Assembly (NCBI RefSeq): GCF_000423525.1
Contig: NZ_AUID01000008.1
Span: 1-64,000 of the forward strand
Reading direction: 5' to 3'
Length of the DNA stretch: 64,000 nucleotides
Source: Proteocatella sphenisci DSM 23131
GTDB taxonomy: Bacteria; Bacillota; Clostridia; Peptostreptococcales; Filifactoraceae
Shown piece by piece: positions 26,495 to 35,187 of this stretch. Position 1 is the first letter of the stretch. Each line of letters begins with the position of its first letter. The notes below the pieces were generated by a model. The model was not told the origin of the DNA. It saw nothing but the letters and a program-made list of their open reading frames with translations, and ran no database searches. A program made the position numbers and the translations under genes.

Positions 26495-27074
26495 TAATAT
26501 TACCACTATAGTAGCTGTGCTCATAGCCGTCAACCTTATATATGTAATATATTCATGTATAGTAAAGAAAAATTACTATGAAAACATATTTATTACGACA
26601 TCTGTGTTTATAGGAGCCTTTATAATGAGGCCCATAAAAGCTTCGTTTGCATTTAATGCAAAATATGGCTTTTCAATATTAGATTTAATATATTATGCAA
26701 TAATAGGATATATAATACTTGTTTCAGTCCTTAGAAATAATAATTTTTTTATGATAAATATGTCTTGGGAAGCTTTTTATAAAGTTGTAAAAGAAGTATT
26801 TAGAAAAAAAGGTGTAGATACATATTACAGAATCCCTGTAATATATATAGATGGTTCAAAAGCGAAAATTGAGCTCAGCATGAATCTTTTTGCAAAAAAT
26901 GTTATAATGGTAAAATTTACTGGTGTTTCTTCGGTTGTAAAACTGAAAGAACTCAAGAAAATGCTTAACGATGAATTCCGAGTCGATTATGCAAAAGAAT
27001 TTAAAAAATCAAAATATTTTTATCTTATATTCAATATACTGATGACAGTACTTATTTTACTTATTTATAGATAA
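26487..27074 (+). CDS. Unknown membrane protein with three predicted helices
   Basis: A 195-residue protein I do not recognise. It has hydrophobic segments near 7-25, 35-50 and 65-82, a soluble stretch of about 85 residues, and a C-terminal helix at 175-193. The TTG start follows GGAGGGG by 7 nt and overlaps the DMT gene by 8 bp, so translational coupling is likely. The soluble part (about 90-170) has no catalytic signature that I can see. It is co-directional with transporter and diguanylate cyclase genes. Confidence 0.75.
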   Translation: MSNNITTIVAVLIAVNLIYVIYSCIVKKNYYENIFITTSVFIGAFIMRPIKASFAFNAKYGFSILDLIYYAIIGYIILVSVLRNNNFFMINMSWEAFYKVVKEVFRKKGVDTYYRIPVIYIDGSKAKIELSMNLFAKNVIMVKFTGVSSVVKLKELKKMLNDEFRVDYAKEFKKSKYFYLIFNILMTVLILLIYR

Positions 27075-27098
27075 TGTAAAGAAAAAGAGGTGACTGGA

Positions 27099-29213
27099 TT
27101 GGGGCTGGGTGATGTGAGTCTTAAGAATTACGAAGATATATATTATCATCTCAGGAAACTGGCGCGTGATGAATCGTATATAAAATATGTGTACGAAATG
27201 CTGGAGGCCAACAACAGAAAAGATCCTGAGGAGACTTGGTATGTTATACAGCAGATAATAAGTATATCGGAGTTAAATGGATATACTGTAGCTTTGGCAT
27301 GGGGTAATGCTCTTGCAGGCTGGTTTTATTTGGACAGAGGAAATTCCATGACTGCATATAATAGTTTTATTAAAGCTCAGGAACTCTTCGTAAAAGAAAA
27401 CATACTAGAAGGACAAGTATATTGCTGCAATGGAATAATGATGGTATATAATCATTATGGTCAATTCGAAAATGCATTCGATTGGGGAATAAGAGGGATG
27501 GAAATAGCGGAAGAAAATGATTTTGGAGATAAAATGTTTTCTATAAGCATTAATATGGCATCTATATTTATTGACTATGAAATGTACCAAGAAGCTGAGC
27601 GCCTTATAGAAAAATTTTTTATGTCAAAACTACATTACAATCCTGAGACAGTAATTCTTAGAAACAACCACAAGGCAAGAATAAAGCTTGCATTGTCTCT
27701 TGAGGACGAAGCTCTTAATCTTATTGATAAGACCATATCTATAGCTAATGAAAACGAAATCAATGGGTTGAAATGCATGCTTTATCTCACCAAAGCCCAA
27801 ATATTGAGCAAGTTAAAGCAAGATAAAAGAGCTGAGGAGTTTTATGAAATTGCATATAAATATTCAATTAAATACAAAAATCATGGAAAAGATGAAATCT
27901 TAAAAAATTGGGGAAATCATTATCTGCAACAAGGCAAACTTCAAGCTGCGGAGCAAAAACTTGTAGAAGCCGAATCTTTTGGAAGGAACAGTGAAAAACG
28001 CTTTGTGCTTTCAAAGACATTAGCATACCTGACAAAACTTTATGCACTTAAAAAGGACTACAAAAAAGCTTATGACTGCTCTAAAATGAGGAACCAGATC
28101 CTAAGTGACATACTCAATTCTCAGACTAGCAAAGCCATATACAGAGCCAGCGAAAAAAACAGTCAGATAGCTGCAAGATCATACAAAGAGCTTTATGAAA
28201 GTATTAATATGTTATCAGAAACTGGTAAAAACATAACTTCTGAACTAGACATGGAAAAAATTCATTGGATATTGTATAAAGAAATTTCAAAACTTATGAA
28301 AATTGATGTGGTTGGCATTTGTCTGTATAATGAAGAAGAAGAGTCCCTTGAATATGACTTATTTATAGAAAAAGGGAAAAAAATTCCTGGAGCCAAGGTA
28401 AAAATAGGTGAGAAAATTTCGTTTGCAGAACACTGTATAACAAGAAACTGCGATCTTCTCATAAAAAACTCTCATATAGAGTATAACCGATACATTACAG
28501 TTGATTTTATAAGTATCCCATCTCAGTTTGACATACTACCCAAATCACTTATATACTGCCCTATGGTGTTTGCAGGAAAAGTAACTGGAGTAGTAACAGT
28601 GCAGCATTACCAGGAAAATACTTACAGCTACAAAGATCTGAGCAACATAAGACTTCTTACAAGTTACATATCGATAGCTGTTGAAAATTCAAAACTTTAC
28701 AAATCAGCCAGGCATTATTCTACGCATGATCCACTTACAGGGGTGTATAACAGGCGAGAGATACATTCCATAGGCTACGGTATTTCTAAAACTTTAAAGA
28801 AAACAGATAAGTCTATTTCAATAATGATGCTTGATGTGGATAATTTCAAATCCATTAATGACAACTATGGTCATCATACAGGAGACGAAGTTCTTAAAAA
28901 AATAGGAGAACTTTTAAAAAACATATTTGATGAGGAGGGATACTCTGGCAGGTATGGCGGAGAAGAATTCATGATAATCATACCGGGAAAAACACATGAT
29001 GAGGTAGTCAAACTCGCTGAACATTTCAGAAAAATCATTCAAGATACTGTAATTGAGATTAAGCAATACATACTTAGTGCAACGGTAAGCATAGGAATAG
29101 ACATTTCAGAATCTTATAGTTTTAATCTTCCAAAATCTATAGCCCGAGCGGACACTGCACTTTACAGAGCGAAACAAAATGGGAAGAATATGGTTCTAGT
29201 AATGAATGATTAA
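27099..29213 (+). CDS. TPR-GAF-GGDEF diguanylate cyclase
   Basis: A 704-residue cytoplasmic protein. The first 350 residues form TPR-like helical repeats (e.g. AYNSFIKAQELFVKE), followed by a GAF domain (about 385-535) and a GGDEF domain. The active-site loop is RYGGEEFMII (GGEEF at about 620-624) and DVDNFKSINDNYGHHTGDEV carries the metal-binding Asp, so it should make cyclic di-GMP. TTG at 27099 is preferred since AGAGGTGA lies 5 nt upstream; a GTG at 27090 overlaps that site. No transmembrane segment is seen, so it senses a cytoplasmic signal. Confidence 0.87.
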   Translation: MGLGDVSLKNYEDIYYHLRKLARDESYIKYVYEMLEANNRKDPEETWYVIQQIISISELNGYTVALAWGNALAGWFYLDRGNSMTAYNSFIKAQELFVKENILEGQVYCCNGIMMVYNHYGQFENAFDWGIRGMEIAEENDFGDKMFSISINMASIFIDYEMYQEAERLIEKFFMSKLHYNPETVILRNNHKARIKLALSLEDEALNLIDKTISIANENEINGLKCMLYLTKAQILSKLKQDKRAEEFYEIAYKYSIKYKNHGKDEILKNWGNHYLQQGKLQAAEQKLVEAESFGRNSEKRFVLSKTLAYLTKLYALKKDYKKAYDCSKMRNQILSDILNSQTSKAIYRASEKNSQIAARSYKELYESINMLSETGKNITSELDMEKIHWILYKEISKLMKIDVVGICLYNEEEESLEYDLFIEKGKKIPGAKVKIGEKISFAEHCITRNCDLLIKNSHIEYNRYITVDFISIPSQFDILPKSLIYCPMVFAGKVTGVVTVQHYQENTYSYKDLSNIRLLTSYISIAVENSKLYKSARHYSTHDPLTGVYNRREIHSIGYGISKTLKKTDKSISIMMLDVDNFKSINDNYGHHTGDEVLKKIGELLKNIFDEEGYSGRYGGEEFMIIIPGKTHDEVVKLAEHFRKIIQDTVIEIKQYILSATVSIGIDISESYSFNLPKSIARADTALYRAKQNGKNMVLVMND

Positions 29214-29230
29214 CAGGAGTAAGTGATAAT

Positions 29231-30421
29231 ATGAATATTGAAGAACATAAAAGATTATCTGAACAAAGCAGGCATCTTTCAAAAATATATGAAGAAGACG
29301 GGGACTACGAAAAAGCTCTTTATCATTGTGAGAAAATGGCGTCACATATAGATGCTATATTCAATGCCCAACATTGTGAATATATTAACGCAATCGACAT
29401 AGAAAGTATAGGAAGTGAGAATTATTACAGAAAAATGTTTGCAGATATGGACAATATATCAGACATATGCAGGTCTATAACTGCAAACTTTGATTTCGAA
29501 GATATGATCAGTGATCTTACACCAAAATTGAAGGAAATTTTGAAAATAGACAGTAGCAAAATCACTATATTTGAAAATCTCTTAATTGAAGATGGGACCC
29601 TCTTTTCGGATATTGAGAGGCATATAGCAGATTCTTGCGTTAAAAGCAAAAAAGGCATTATGATAAATGACATTATATCTGAGGCAGGTAAATCGGAGAT
29701 CGGTTTATACCGGGGAGTGGGGGAACAAAAACCAGGATCTCTTATATACATGCCCCTTATTTTACATGACCAAATTCTGGGATTGTTTGGTATACAATCA
29801 GATGATACAAATGCATACGATGATTCTGATTTTCTCAAGATGAAACTGATATCAGAATATATTTCTATTTCTCTTGAAAATTCAAAATACTACAATGAAA
29901 AAAATTATCATGCAACACATGATTATCTTACAGGAATGTTAAATCGCAAGGAATTACTGTCTATTGGTAATACAGAATTTAGAAGATTTAAAAAAGAAGG
30001 CAGAAACATTTCGGTCATAATTATAGATGCTGATGGGTTCAAAAATATAAATGATAAATATGGACATATGGCAGGGGACTTGGTTATCGTAAAAATAAGT
30101 GAGGTCATATGTGCAAATATAAGAAATGTTGATTATGCAGGAAGACATGGTGGCGAAGAGTTTATGATCATCCTCTCTGATACAAGTTGGGATGTTGCCT
30201 CAAAAATTGCTGAAAGAATAAGATTAAAACTTGAAAAAAGCAGGATAATACTAGATGATGGTAAAATTCTCAGAATCACAGCAAGTTTTGGGATTTTTCA
30301 GTTTGATGAAGATACTCAGGATTTTGAAAGCGGGGTTATTAAAGCGGATCAGGCTATGTATATAGCGAAAAAAAATGGAAAAAACCGCGTACATATAAAT
30401 CACAGGCAGATGAGCAATTAG
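29231..30421 (+). CDS. GAF-GGDEF diguanylate cyclase
   Basis: A 396-residue paralogue of the preceding protein without its long TPR domain. The N-terminal 50 residues keep one TPR-like pair (YEKALYHCEKMASH), then GAF (about 80-220) and GGDEF with DADGFKNINDKYGHMAGD and HGGEEFMIIL (GGEEF 307-311). Active-site residues are intact. It starts 17 bp after its neighbour with AGGAG. Tandem paralogous cyclases suggest duplication followed by domain loss or gain. Confidence 0.88.
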   Translation: MNIEEHKRLSEQSRHLSKIYEEDGDYEKALYHCEKMASHIDAIFNAQHCEYINAIDIESIGSENYYRKMFADMDNISDICRSITANFDFEDMISDLTPKLKEILKIDSSKITIFENLLIEDGTLFSDIERHIADSCVKSKKGIMINDIISEAGKSEIGLYRGVGEQKPGSLIYMPLILHDQILGLFGIQSDDTNAYDDSDFLKMKLISEYISISLENSKYYNEKNYHATHDYLTGMLNRKELLSIGNTEFRRFKKEGRNISVIIIDADGFKNINDKYGHMAGDLVIVKISEVICANIRNVDYAGRHGGEEFMIILSDTSWDVASKIAERIRLKLEKSRIILDDGKILRITASFGIFQFDEDTQDFESGVIKADQAMYIAKKNGKNRVHINHRQMSN

Positions 30422-30447
30422 ACATGCTCATGCCTGTGATTTTTTTA
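30397..30447 (+). terminator. Terminator overlapping the 3' end of the GAF-GGDEF gene
   Basis: A 12-bp outer stem (30397-30408 with 30431-30442) and a 6-bp inner stem (30411-30416 with 30425-30430) flank a 2-nt bulge. A T-tract runs through 30440-30447. The stop codon (30419-30421) is inside the loop region. Confidence 0.85.
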
Positions 30448-30987
30448 TAATTTCATATTATCAATCATAATTTTGTTTTCAATATCCCAAAGCTCTATGG
30501 AGTCCTCATCAATAATTGCGCATGACCTGATGCCGTCTTTTGGTATAGAAGTACTACCAGGATTTAATACTACTATATCATCACCTGCTGTAAGTTCTTT
30601 TATATGAGTATGACCATATATCAGTATATCAGCACCAGATTCTTTTGCTCTGTATATCATTGCGAGTTTGCTCTCAGTGTATCCGTGACTGACAAATATT
30701 TTTTTATTATTAAATTCAAGAATTAAACAAGGGTCCTGAAATGGATGTTTTATTACCATTTCATCAACAGGGCTGTCGCAGTTACCCTTTGCTATATAAA
30801 AATTTTCCAGTTGATTAATACTTTCAGAAAGGCCCTTTGGGTCATAACCCCCGGGAATTTCGTTTCTTGGACCATGGTACAAAACATCGCCTGCATGAAT
30901 TATACGATCACAGTCTTTCAGTATATCCATAGCTTTTTTAAAAAAATAAAGACTTCCATGAGTGTCGCTTATTATTCCAAGTTTCAT
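30445..30987 (-). CDS. YfcE/MJ0936-type metallophosphoesterase
   Basis: A 180-residue calcineurin-like phosphoesterase. GIISDTHGS (Asp8, His10), HAGDV (Asp), KGNCDSP (Asn/Asp), VSHG and YGHTHIK are the five metal-ligand motifs, all intact. The family hydrolyses phosphodiesters; physiological substrate unknown. The start has AGGAGG upstream. It lies 9 bp after the NAD kinase gene in a two-gene minus-strand operon. Confidence 0.93.
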   Translation of the reverse strand: MKLGIISDTHGSLYFFKKAMDILKDCDRIIHAGDVLYHGPRNEIPGGYDPKGLSESINQLENFYIAKGNCDSPVDEMVIKHPFQDPCLILEFNNKKIFVSHGYTESKLAMIYRAKESGADILIYGHTHIKELTAGDDIVVLNPGSTSIPKDGIRSCAIIDEDSIELWDIENKIMIDNMKL

Positions 30988-30996
30988 AAATTCCTC

Positions 30997-31797
30997 CTAT
31001 AAAAATCTATCGGTAACCTTAGCCCAAAAATCATAAGTATGTAATCTCAAAATTTTGATTTTCTTATCGCAAGTAGTTATTATTACCTTTGAAATATGAT
31101 TATATTTATTCTCGATCCCATCATTTATTATAAGTAGAGAACTTTCGAATCTGTACTCAGGATCAATTTCAATGCGTGAGTCAGGGGCTGTAATTATGCT
31201 TGATGTGAAAGATCTGTATGCGTTGGTGTTAGTGGGAGAAAGTGGGGTTATTTGCAAACTTTCAAGAGAAGGGTCTATTATAGAGCCTCCAGCAGAGTAA
31301 TTGTATGCAGTAGATCCTGTTGGAGAAGAAACAATCAGCCCGTCACCACTGAAACATTCTATAAATGAACTGTTTATTTTCAGCTTGAGATGTATCATCC
31401 GGCTTTTTGTTCCCCTTATGACCACTTCATTTATTGCAAGTATGTTTTTTTTGACTTCATTCATATATATATCTACTGTAACAGGGGCAATTTCTCTTAT
31501 AGAATAATTGTTTTGAAGATAATTTTCTATAAGTAAGTCTATATCTTTGGGATTGATATCTTGCAAAAATCCAAGATGACCGGTATTTATTCCAACGATT
31601 GGTATATCCGGGTACTCAAAGTCATGGATAGTTTTTATAAACCAGCCGTCGCCACCTATTATTATAATAAGTTCAGCGTCGGGGACAAAAGTATTATACA
31701 CAGAAAATCCGTGTACTTCTAACTTGTTTGAAATTTCATAAAATACCTCCTGAGATTTCTCGGTAGGATTTGAAGTGACAACAATTTTTCTGATCAT
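30997..31797 (-). CDS. nadK: NAD kinase
   Basis: A 266-residue NAD kinase (makes NADP from NAD+ and ATP). IIIGGDGWFIKTI is the family GGDG box, with Trp in the place usually held by Thr or Ser; NTGHLGFL, AINEVVIRG and SPTGSTAYNYSAGG follow and are well kept. The length is typical. An AAAGGCGG site precedes the ATG. Nothing points to loss of function beyond the Trp. Confidence 0.93.
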   Translation of the reverse strand: MIRKIVVTSNPTEKSQEVFYEISNKLEVHGFSVYNTFVPDAELIIIIGGDGWFIKTIHDFEYPDIPIVGINTGHLGFLQDINPKDIDLLIENYLQNNYSIREIAPVTVDIYMNEVKKNILAINEVVIRGTKSRMIHLKLKINSSFIECFSGDGLIVSSPTGSTAYNYSAGGSIIDPSLESLQITPLSPTNTNAYRSFTSSIITAPDSRIEIDPEYRFESSLLIINDGIENKYNHISKVIITTCDKKIKILRLHTYDFWAKVTDRFL

Positions 31798-31821
31798 AAT
31801 GAATTCCGCCTTTCCAAAGTA

Positions 31822-31827
31822 ATTATA
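31822..31827 (-). promoter_or_regulatory. Extended -10 promoter of nadK-yfcE
   Basis: On the minus strand TGATATAAT (TATAAT at 31822-31827) is 25 bp upstream of the nadK start. The region upstream is AT-rich without a clear -35 hexamer. Confidence 0.5.
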
Positions 31828-31885
31828 TCACATTAAAGATATAAAATAAATCCAAAAAGAGGCTGAAAACAGTCAATTAAATAAA

Positions 31886-31914
31886 TTGAAATGCATGTAA
31901 TTTAGTGATATTAT
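31886..31914 (+). promoter_or_regulatory. Promoter of the RluD-like pseudouridine synthase gene
   Basis: TTGAAA (31886-31891), a 17-bp spacer and TATTAT (31909-31914), with TGA in front of the -10. Confidence 0.6.
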
Positions 31915-31963
31915 AAGTAGATGTAAAGGGATATAAAACTTAAAACAATTAATGGAGAAACTT

Positions 31964-32866
31964 ATGTGGAAAAAAGAATTACAAAAATATAATGAATTAA
32001 TATGGTGTTGTGAAGAAAACAACACCTTAAAAGCAGAAATGCTTGATAATATGAATATATCAGTCAGGATGCTATGCAATCTTAAAAAAGCAAAAACAGT
32101 TACTCTAAATGGAAAATATGTTCCAATGCATACTGAAGTCTATAAGGGGGACACAATAAAAGTAAAGCTTCCAGAGGAAAGCAATGATTATCAGTCACAG
32201 AAGATGGAAATAGAGGTTTTGTACGAGGACTGGGACTTGATTGTTGTTGAAAAACCCTTTGGCATGGTTGTACATCCTACGAGAAATTATCAGGAAAATA
32301 CTATGCTCAATGGTATCAAGAATTATTTTGAAGAAAATGGAATAAAATCAAAAATCAGATTTGTAAATCGTCTGGACAGAGATACAAGTGGAATTCTTAT
32401 AGTTGCTAAAAATGCTTATGCCCACAGCGTGCTTACAAAAGATACATCTATGTGGGATATGTATAAAAAATATATTGCGGTAGTTGAAGGGGCAACGAAT
32501 GAAAACGGGACCATAAATCTTCCAATAATGAAATCTGAAGATGGTATAAGAAGAATTGTAGATGAAAAAGGACAAAACTCTGTCACCCACTACAAAACGA
32601 TTAGTCGAAATGAAAAAGCTTCTCTTATTGAACTTGAGCTTGAAACAGGGAGAACTCATCAGATAAGAGTTCATATGTCAGCGCTTGGACATCCGCTATA
32701 TGGAGATGACTTATATGGAGGAAACACGGCGTTTATAAACAGACAGGCACTTCATTGCATTGAGCTTGGGTTTTATTCCCCAAGACTAGATAAGGAAATA
32801 AGGGTAAAAACAAAGCTCCATGATGATATCACGGAGCTAATGTCAAAGCTAGGCCTGAGTTGCTGA
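31964..32866 (+). CDS. RluA/RluD-family rRNA pseudouridine synthase
   Basis: A 300-residue pseudouridine synthase with an N-terminal S4-like RNA-binding part (about 25-75) and the catalytic motif NRLDRDTSGILIV (catalytic Asp in RLDRDTSG). RTHQIRVHMSALGHPLYGD is the second family block. It isomerises uridines in 23S rRNA. The ATG at 31964 is used because GGAG is 6 nt before it, overlapping an earlier in-frame ATG (31952) that has no ribosome binding site. The 3' end overlaps the convergent acpP by 18 bp. Confidence 0.9.
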   Translation: MWKKELQKYNELIWCCEENNTLKAEMLDNMNISVRMLCNLKKAKTVTLNGKYVPMHTEVYKGDTIKVKLPEESNDYQSQKMEIEVLYEDWDLIVVEKPFGMVVHPTRNYQENTMLNGIKNYFEENGIKSKIRFVNRLDRDTSGILIVAKNAYAHSVLTKDTSMWDMYKKYIAVVEGATNENGTINLPIMKSEDGIRRIVDEKGQNSVTHYKTISRNEKASLIELELETGRTHQIRVHMSALGHPLYGDDLYGGNTAFINRQALHCIELGFYSPRLDKEIRVKTKLHDDITELMSKLGLSC

Positions 32867-33082
32867 TTCGATGTACTCAACAAGATCGCGGATAGTAAGT
32901 AGATCCTCGATTCTTTCATCAGGTATTTCGATTGAATACTCGTCTTCGATAGCCATAATTATTTCTACAGCGTCAAGTGAATCTGCGTCTAAATCAGTGG
33001 TCAGGTTAGAAGTCAGGCTTATAATTTTTTCGTCTATTCCTAACTGCTCGCTTATGATTTTCTTTATCGTTTTTAATATCAT
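32849..33082 (-). CDS. acpP: Acyl carrier protein
   Basis: A 77-residue acidic four-helix carrier protein of fatty acid synthesis. The phosphopantetheine site is Ser35 in DADSLDAVEI, and the C-terminal IPDERIEDLLTIRDLVEYI is normal. AGGAGG precedes the ATG. It stands alone, without fab genes, between two unrelated plus-strand genes, and its last 18 bp overlap the RluD-like gene. It could be the main housekeeping ACP or an accessory one. Confidence 0.93.
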   Translation of the reverse strand: MILKTIKKIISEQLGIDEKIISLTSNLTTDLDADSLDAVEIIMAIEDEYSIEIPDERIEDLLTIRDLVEYIESATQA

Positions 33083-33189
33083 AAATTCCTCCTATTGTAT
33101 AAAATATAACACGATGACCTCGTAAGAAGTATAATACAATAAGAAGATTAAATCAATATTTTTTTAAAATAAAATTACAGGAGCTATAA

Positions 33190-33879
33190 ATGAGATACAG
33201 AAAACCCAAAAATTACAAAGATAAAATTGCTGAGTGTTATGGAGACGTTGTTATTGAAGCCCCAGAAAATCAAAAAGGATTTTGGAAAATCTGCTTTGGA
33301 AATGACAATCCCATATACATCGAAATAGGTATGGGAAAGGGTAATTTTTTAATAGAACATGCATTAAAAAATCCTCATATAAACTACGTAGGAGTTGAAA
33401 AAATCGAACCATTACTTCTTGGAACTTCAAAAAAAATACAAGATCTTGAACTTGAAAACGTAAAACTGATAGGAGCCAATGCAAATTTTATAGAAGATTA
33501 TTTTGAAGAATCAGAAATATCCAGGATATATTTAAATTTTTCGGACCCATGGCCTAAAAAAAGAAATGCTAACAGAAGGCTTACACATCACAATATGCTC
33601 AAGAGGTATCAAAGTATCCTGAAAGAGGATTCATATATTGAATTTAAGACTGATAACAGATCCTTGTTTGAGTTTTCTGTATGTGAAATCAGCATGATGG
33701 GCTTTCTGATAGAAGAAATTAATATAGATCTGCATAATCAGGATATGGACCATAAAGATGAAAGATTAATAAGTACAGAGTATGAAAGTAAGTTTGTAAA
33801 AATGGGTAGAAGTATTTATAGAGTAAAAGCAAAGATAGATAAGTATTCAAATTATAATTATAATTCGGGGAGTGAATAA
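33190..33879 (+). CDS. trmB: tRNA (guanine46-N7)-methyltransferase
   Basis: A 229-residue SAM methyltransferase making m7G46 in tRNA. IEIGMGKGNF is the SAM motif and NFSDPWPKKRNANRRL the TrmB signature; FKTDNRSLFEFS follows. The C-terminal tail after about 210 is Asn/Tyr-rich. The ATG is preceded by CAGGAG. The next gene starts 2 bp after its stop. Confidence 0.95.
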   Translation: MRYRKPKNYKDKIAECYGDVVIEAPENQKGFWKICFGNDNPIYIEIGMGKGNFLIEHALKNPHINYVGVEKIEPLLLGTSKKIQDLELENVKLIGANANFIEDYFEESEISRIYLNFSDPWPKKRNANRRLTHHNMLKRYQSILKEDSYIEFKTDNRSLFEFSVCEISMMGFLIEEINIDLHNQDMDHKDERLISTEYESKFVKMGRSIYRVKAKIDKYSNYNYNSGSE

Positions 33880-33880
33880 T

Positions 33881-34882
33881 ATGTCAGTTACAATAAAAGA
33901 TGTAGCCAAAATGGCTGGAGTTTCAATTTCTACAGTATCAAGGGTAATAAATAACTCAAAGCCGGTTTCAAATGACATAAGAGTAAGAGTAACAGAAATA
34001 ATAGAGGCTACAAATTATGTTCCAAATCCTATAGCCAGAAGCCTGGTACTGAAAAAAAGTAATTTTATAGGGGTTATAGTTCCAGATATCTCAAATTACA
34101 AAATAGGAGAAATCTTGAATGGCATAGAAGAGATTGGAAAGATGTATGATTATGATATTCTTTTATGTAACTCCTATGGTGAACTAAAAGATGAAATTAA
34201 ATATATAAACCTGCTCATAAACAAGCAAGTTGCAGGAATACTTTTTGTGAGTTGGAATCTCAAACAAGAAGCAGTGGATATAATAACAAAAAGTAATATA
34301 CCTTCAGTTTATGTAAGTAAAAATGCAAAGGATTTTGATGTGTTTTCTGTAGGGATCGACCACGAAAGGGCAGGCTATGATGTAGGAAACTATCTTATAA
34401 GCAAAAAAAACGAAGATATAATATTCATGAGTCCTGACCATACTTCGCAAACCATAAATTCCCTTATAATTGACGGGGTAAGAAGAGCATTCAAAGAATC
34501 TGGCAGAGTCTTTGAAGAAAACAAACTGAAGTATATAAAAGCAGATACAATATCAGCATATGAATTCATTATGGATTATATAAAATCAGGACAAGAGCTT
34601 CCCGATGCTTTTTTTGCAACCAACGATGACATGGCGGCGGGGGTAATAAACGCACTTTGTGACAATAACATTGATGTTCCCAAAACAGTTTCTGTTGTTG
34701 GATACGACAACACAAGAATAGCTAACATAATAAGGCCTACACTTACAACGGTTGAGCAACCCCTCTATGATATAGGTGCAATATCCATACGAATACTCAT
34801 AAAAAAGGTAGAAGGATTTGAAATGAAAGAAAAGAACATAACTCTCCCTCACAAGATAATAGAGAGGCAAAGTTCTATATAA
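33881..34882 (+). CDS. LacI-family regulator, CcpA-like
   Basis: A 333-residue LacI-type regulator. TIKDVAKMAGVSISTVSRVI is the DNA-binding helix-turn-helix and hinge start. The core resembles CcpA: RPTLTTVEQPLYDIGAISIR and LPHKIIERQSS near the C-terminus match the CcpA regulatory domain. The ATG at 33881 has GGGGAG 8 nt upstream and follows trmB by 2 bp. It could mediate carbon catabolite control, but no HPr is in the window, and the family also contains sugar-specific repressors. Confidence 0.82.
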   Translation: MSVTIKDVAKMAGVSISTVSRVINNSKPVSNDIRVRVTEIIEATNYVPNPIARSLVLKKSNFIGVIVPDISNYKIGEILNGIEEIGKMYDYDILLCNSYGELKDEIKYINLLINKQVAGILFVSWNLKQEAVDIITKSNIPSVYVSKNAKDFDVFSVGIDHERAGYDVGNYLISKKNEDIIFMSPDHTSQTINSLIIDGVRRAFKESGRVFEENKLKYIKADTISAYEFIMDYIKSGQELPDAFFATNDDMAAGVINALCDNNIDVPKTVSVVGYDNTRIANIIRPTLTTVEQPLYDIGAISIRILIKKVEGFEMKEKNITLPHKIIERQSSI

Positions 34883-34915
34883 TTGGAAGAAAACTAAGGC
34901 AATTTAAAAAAAGCC

Positions 34916-34944
34916 TTTAACAATTAACGATATTGTAGTATAAT
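34916..34944 (+). promoter_or_regulatory. Promoter of the 6S-like RNA
   Basis: TTTAAC (34916-34921), a 17-bp spacer and TATAAT (34939-34944) place the transcription start near 34951, which is exactly where the RNA's closing stem begins. Confidence 0.7.
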
Positions 34945-34950
34945 TATATA

Positions 34951-35138
34951 AAGGCACCTGGGATGTGCGTTATAGTTTTATTAAATTCAACCGACATATA
35001 TTATAAGGGATTCTGATAGTATTTTTATGGATGACGGGCCTCCTTGCGAGGATATCAGAAATAAAGATCAAGAAACCCACCTGAGGAAGCTCGGGGGTGA
35101 ATTTTCTGGACTAGACGGCATCTTGGGTGTTTTTTTTG
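34951..35138 (+). ncRNA. ssrS: 6S RNA
   Basis: About 185 nt with 6S architecture. The 5' strand CACCTGGGATG (34955-34965) pairs with CATCTTGGGTG (35119-35129) as an 11-bp closing stem with three G-U pairs; these end sequences (GGGATGTGCG and GACGGCATCTTGG) resemble the GAGATGTTCGC and GGCGGCATCTCGG ends of enterobacterial 6S. A central arm pairs TTCTGATA (35011-35018) with TATCAGAA (35053-35060) and carries a CCTC/GAGG tip; another small hairpin lies at 35078-35099. A T-tract follows the closing stem as terminator. 6S RNA binds the housekeeping RNA polymerase and down-tunes promoters in stationary phase. The call rests on structure and ends, not on a covariance search. Confidence 0.78.
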
Positions 35139-35187
35139 CTTTTTTTTTAAAAAAAATAAAAATAAAAATAAAAAAATGAATTTTGCA

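Noticed and set aside
34951-35138. SRP RNA or RNase P RNA instead of 6S RNA
   Set aside because: The GAGGAAGC segment at 35083-35090 recalls parts of both, but the characteristic SRP tetraloop context and the long RNase P core are missing, and the closing stem matches 6S.
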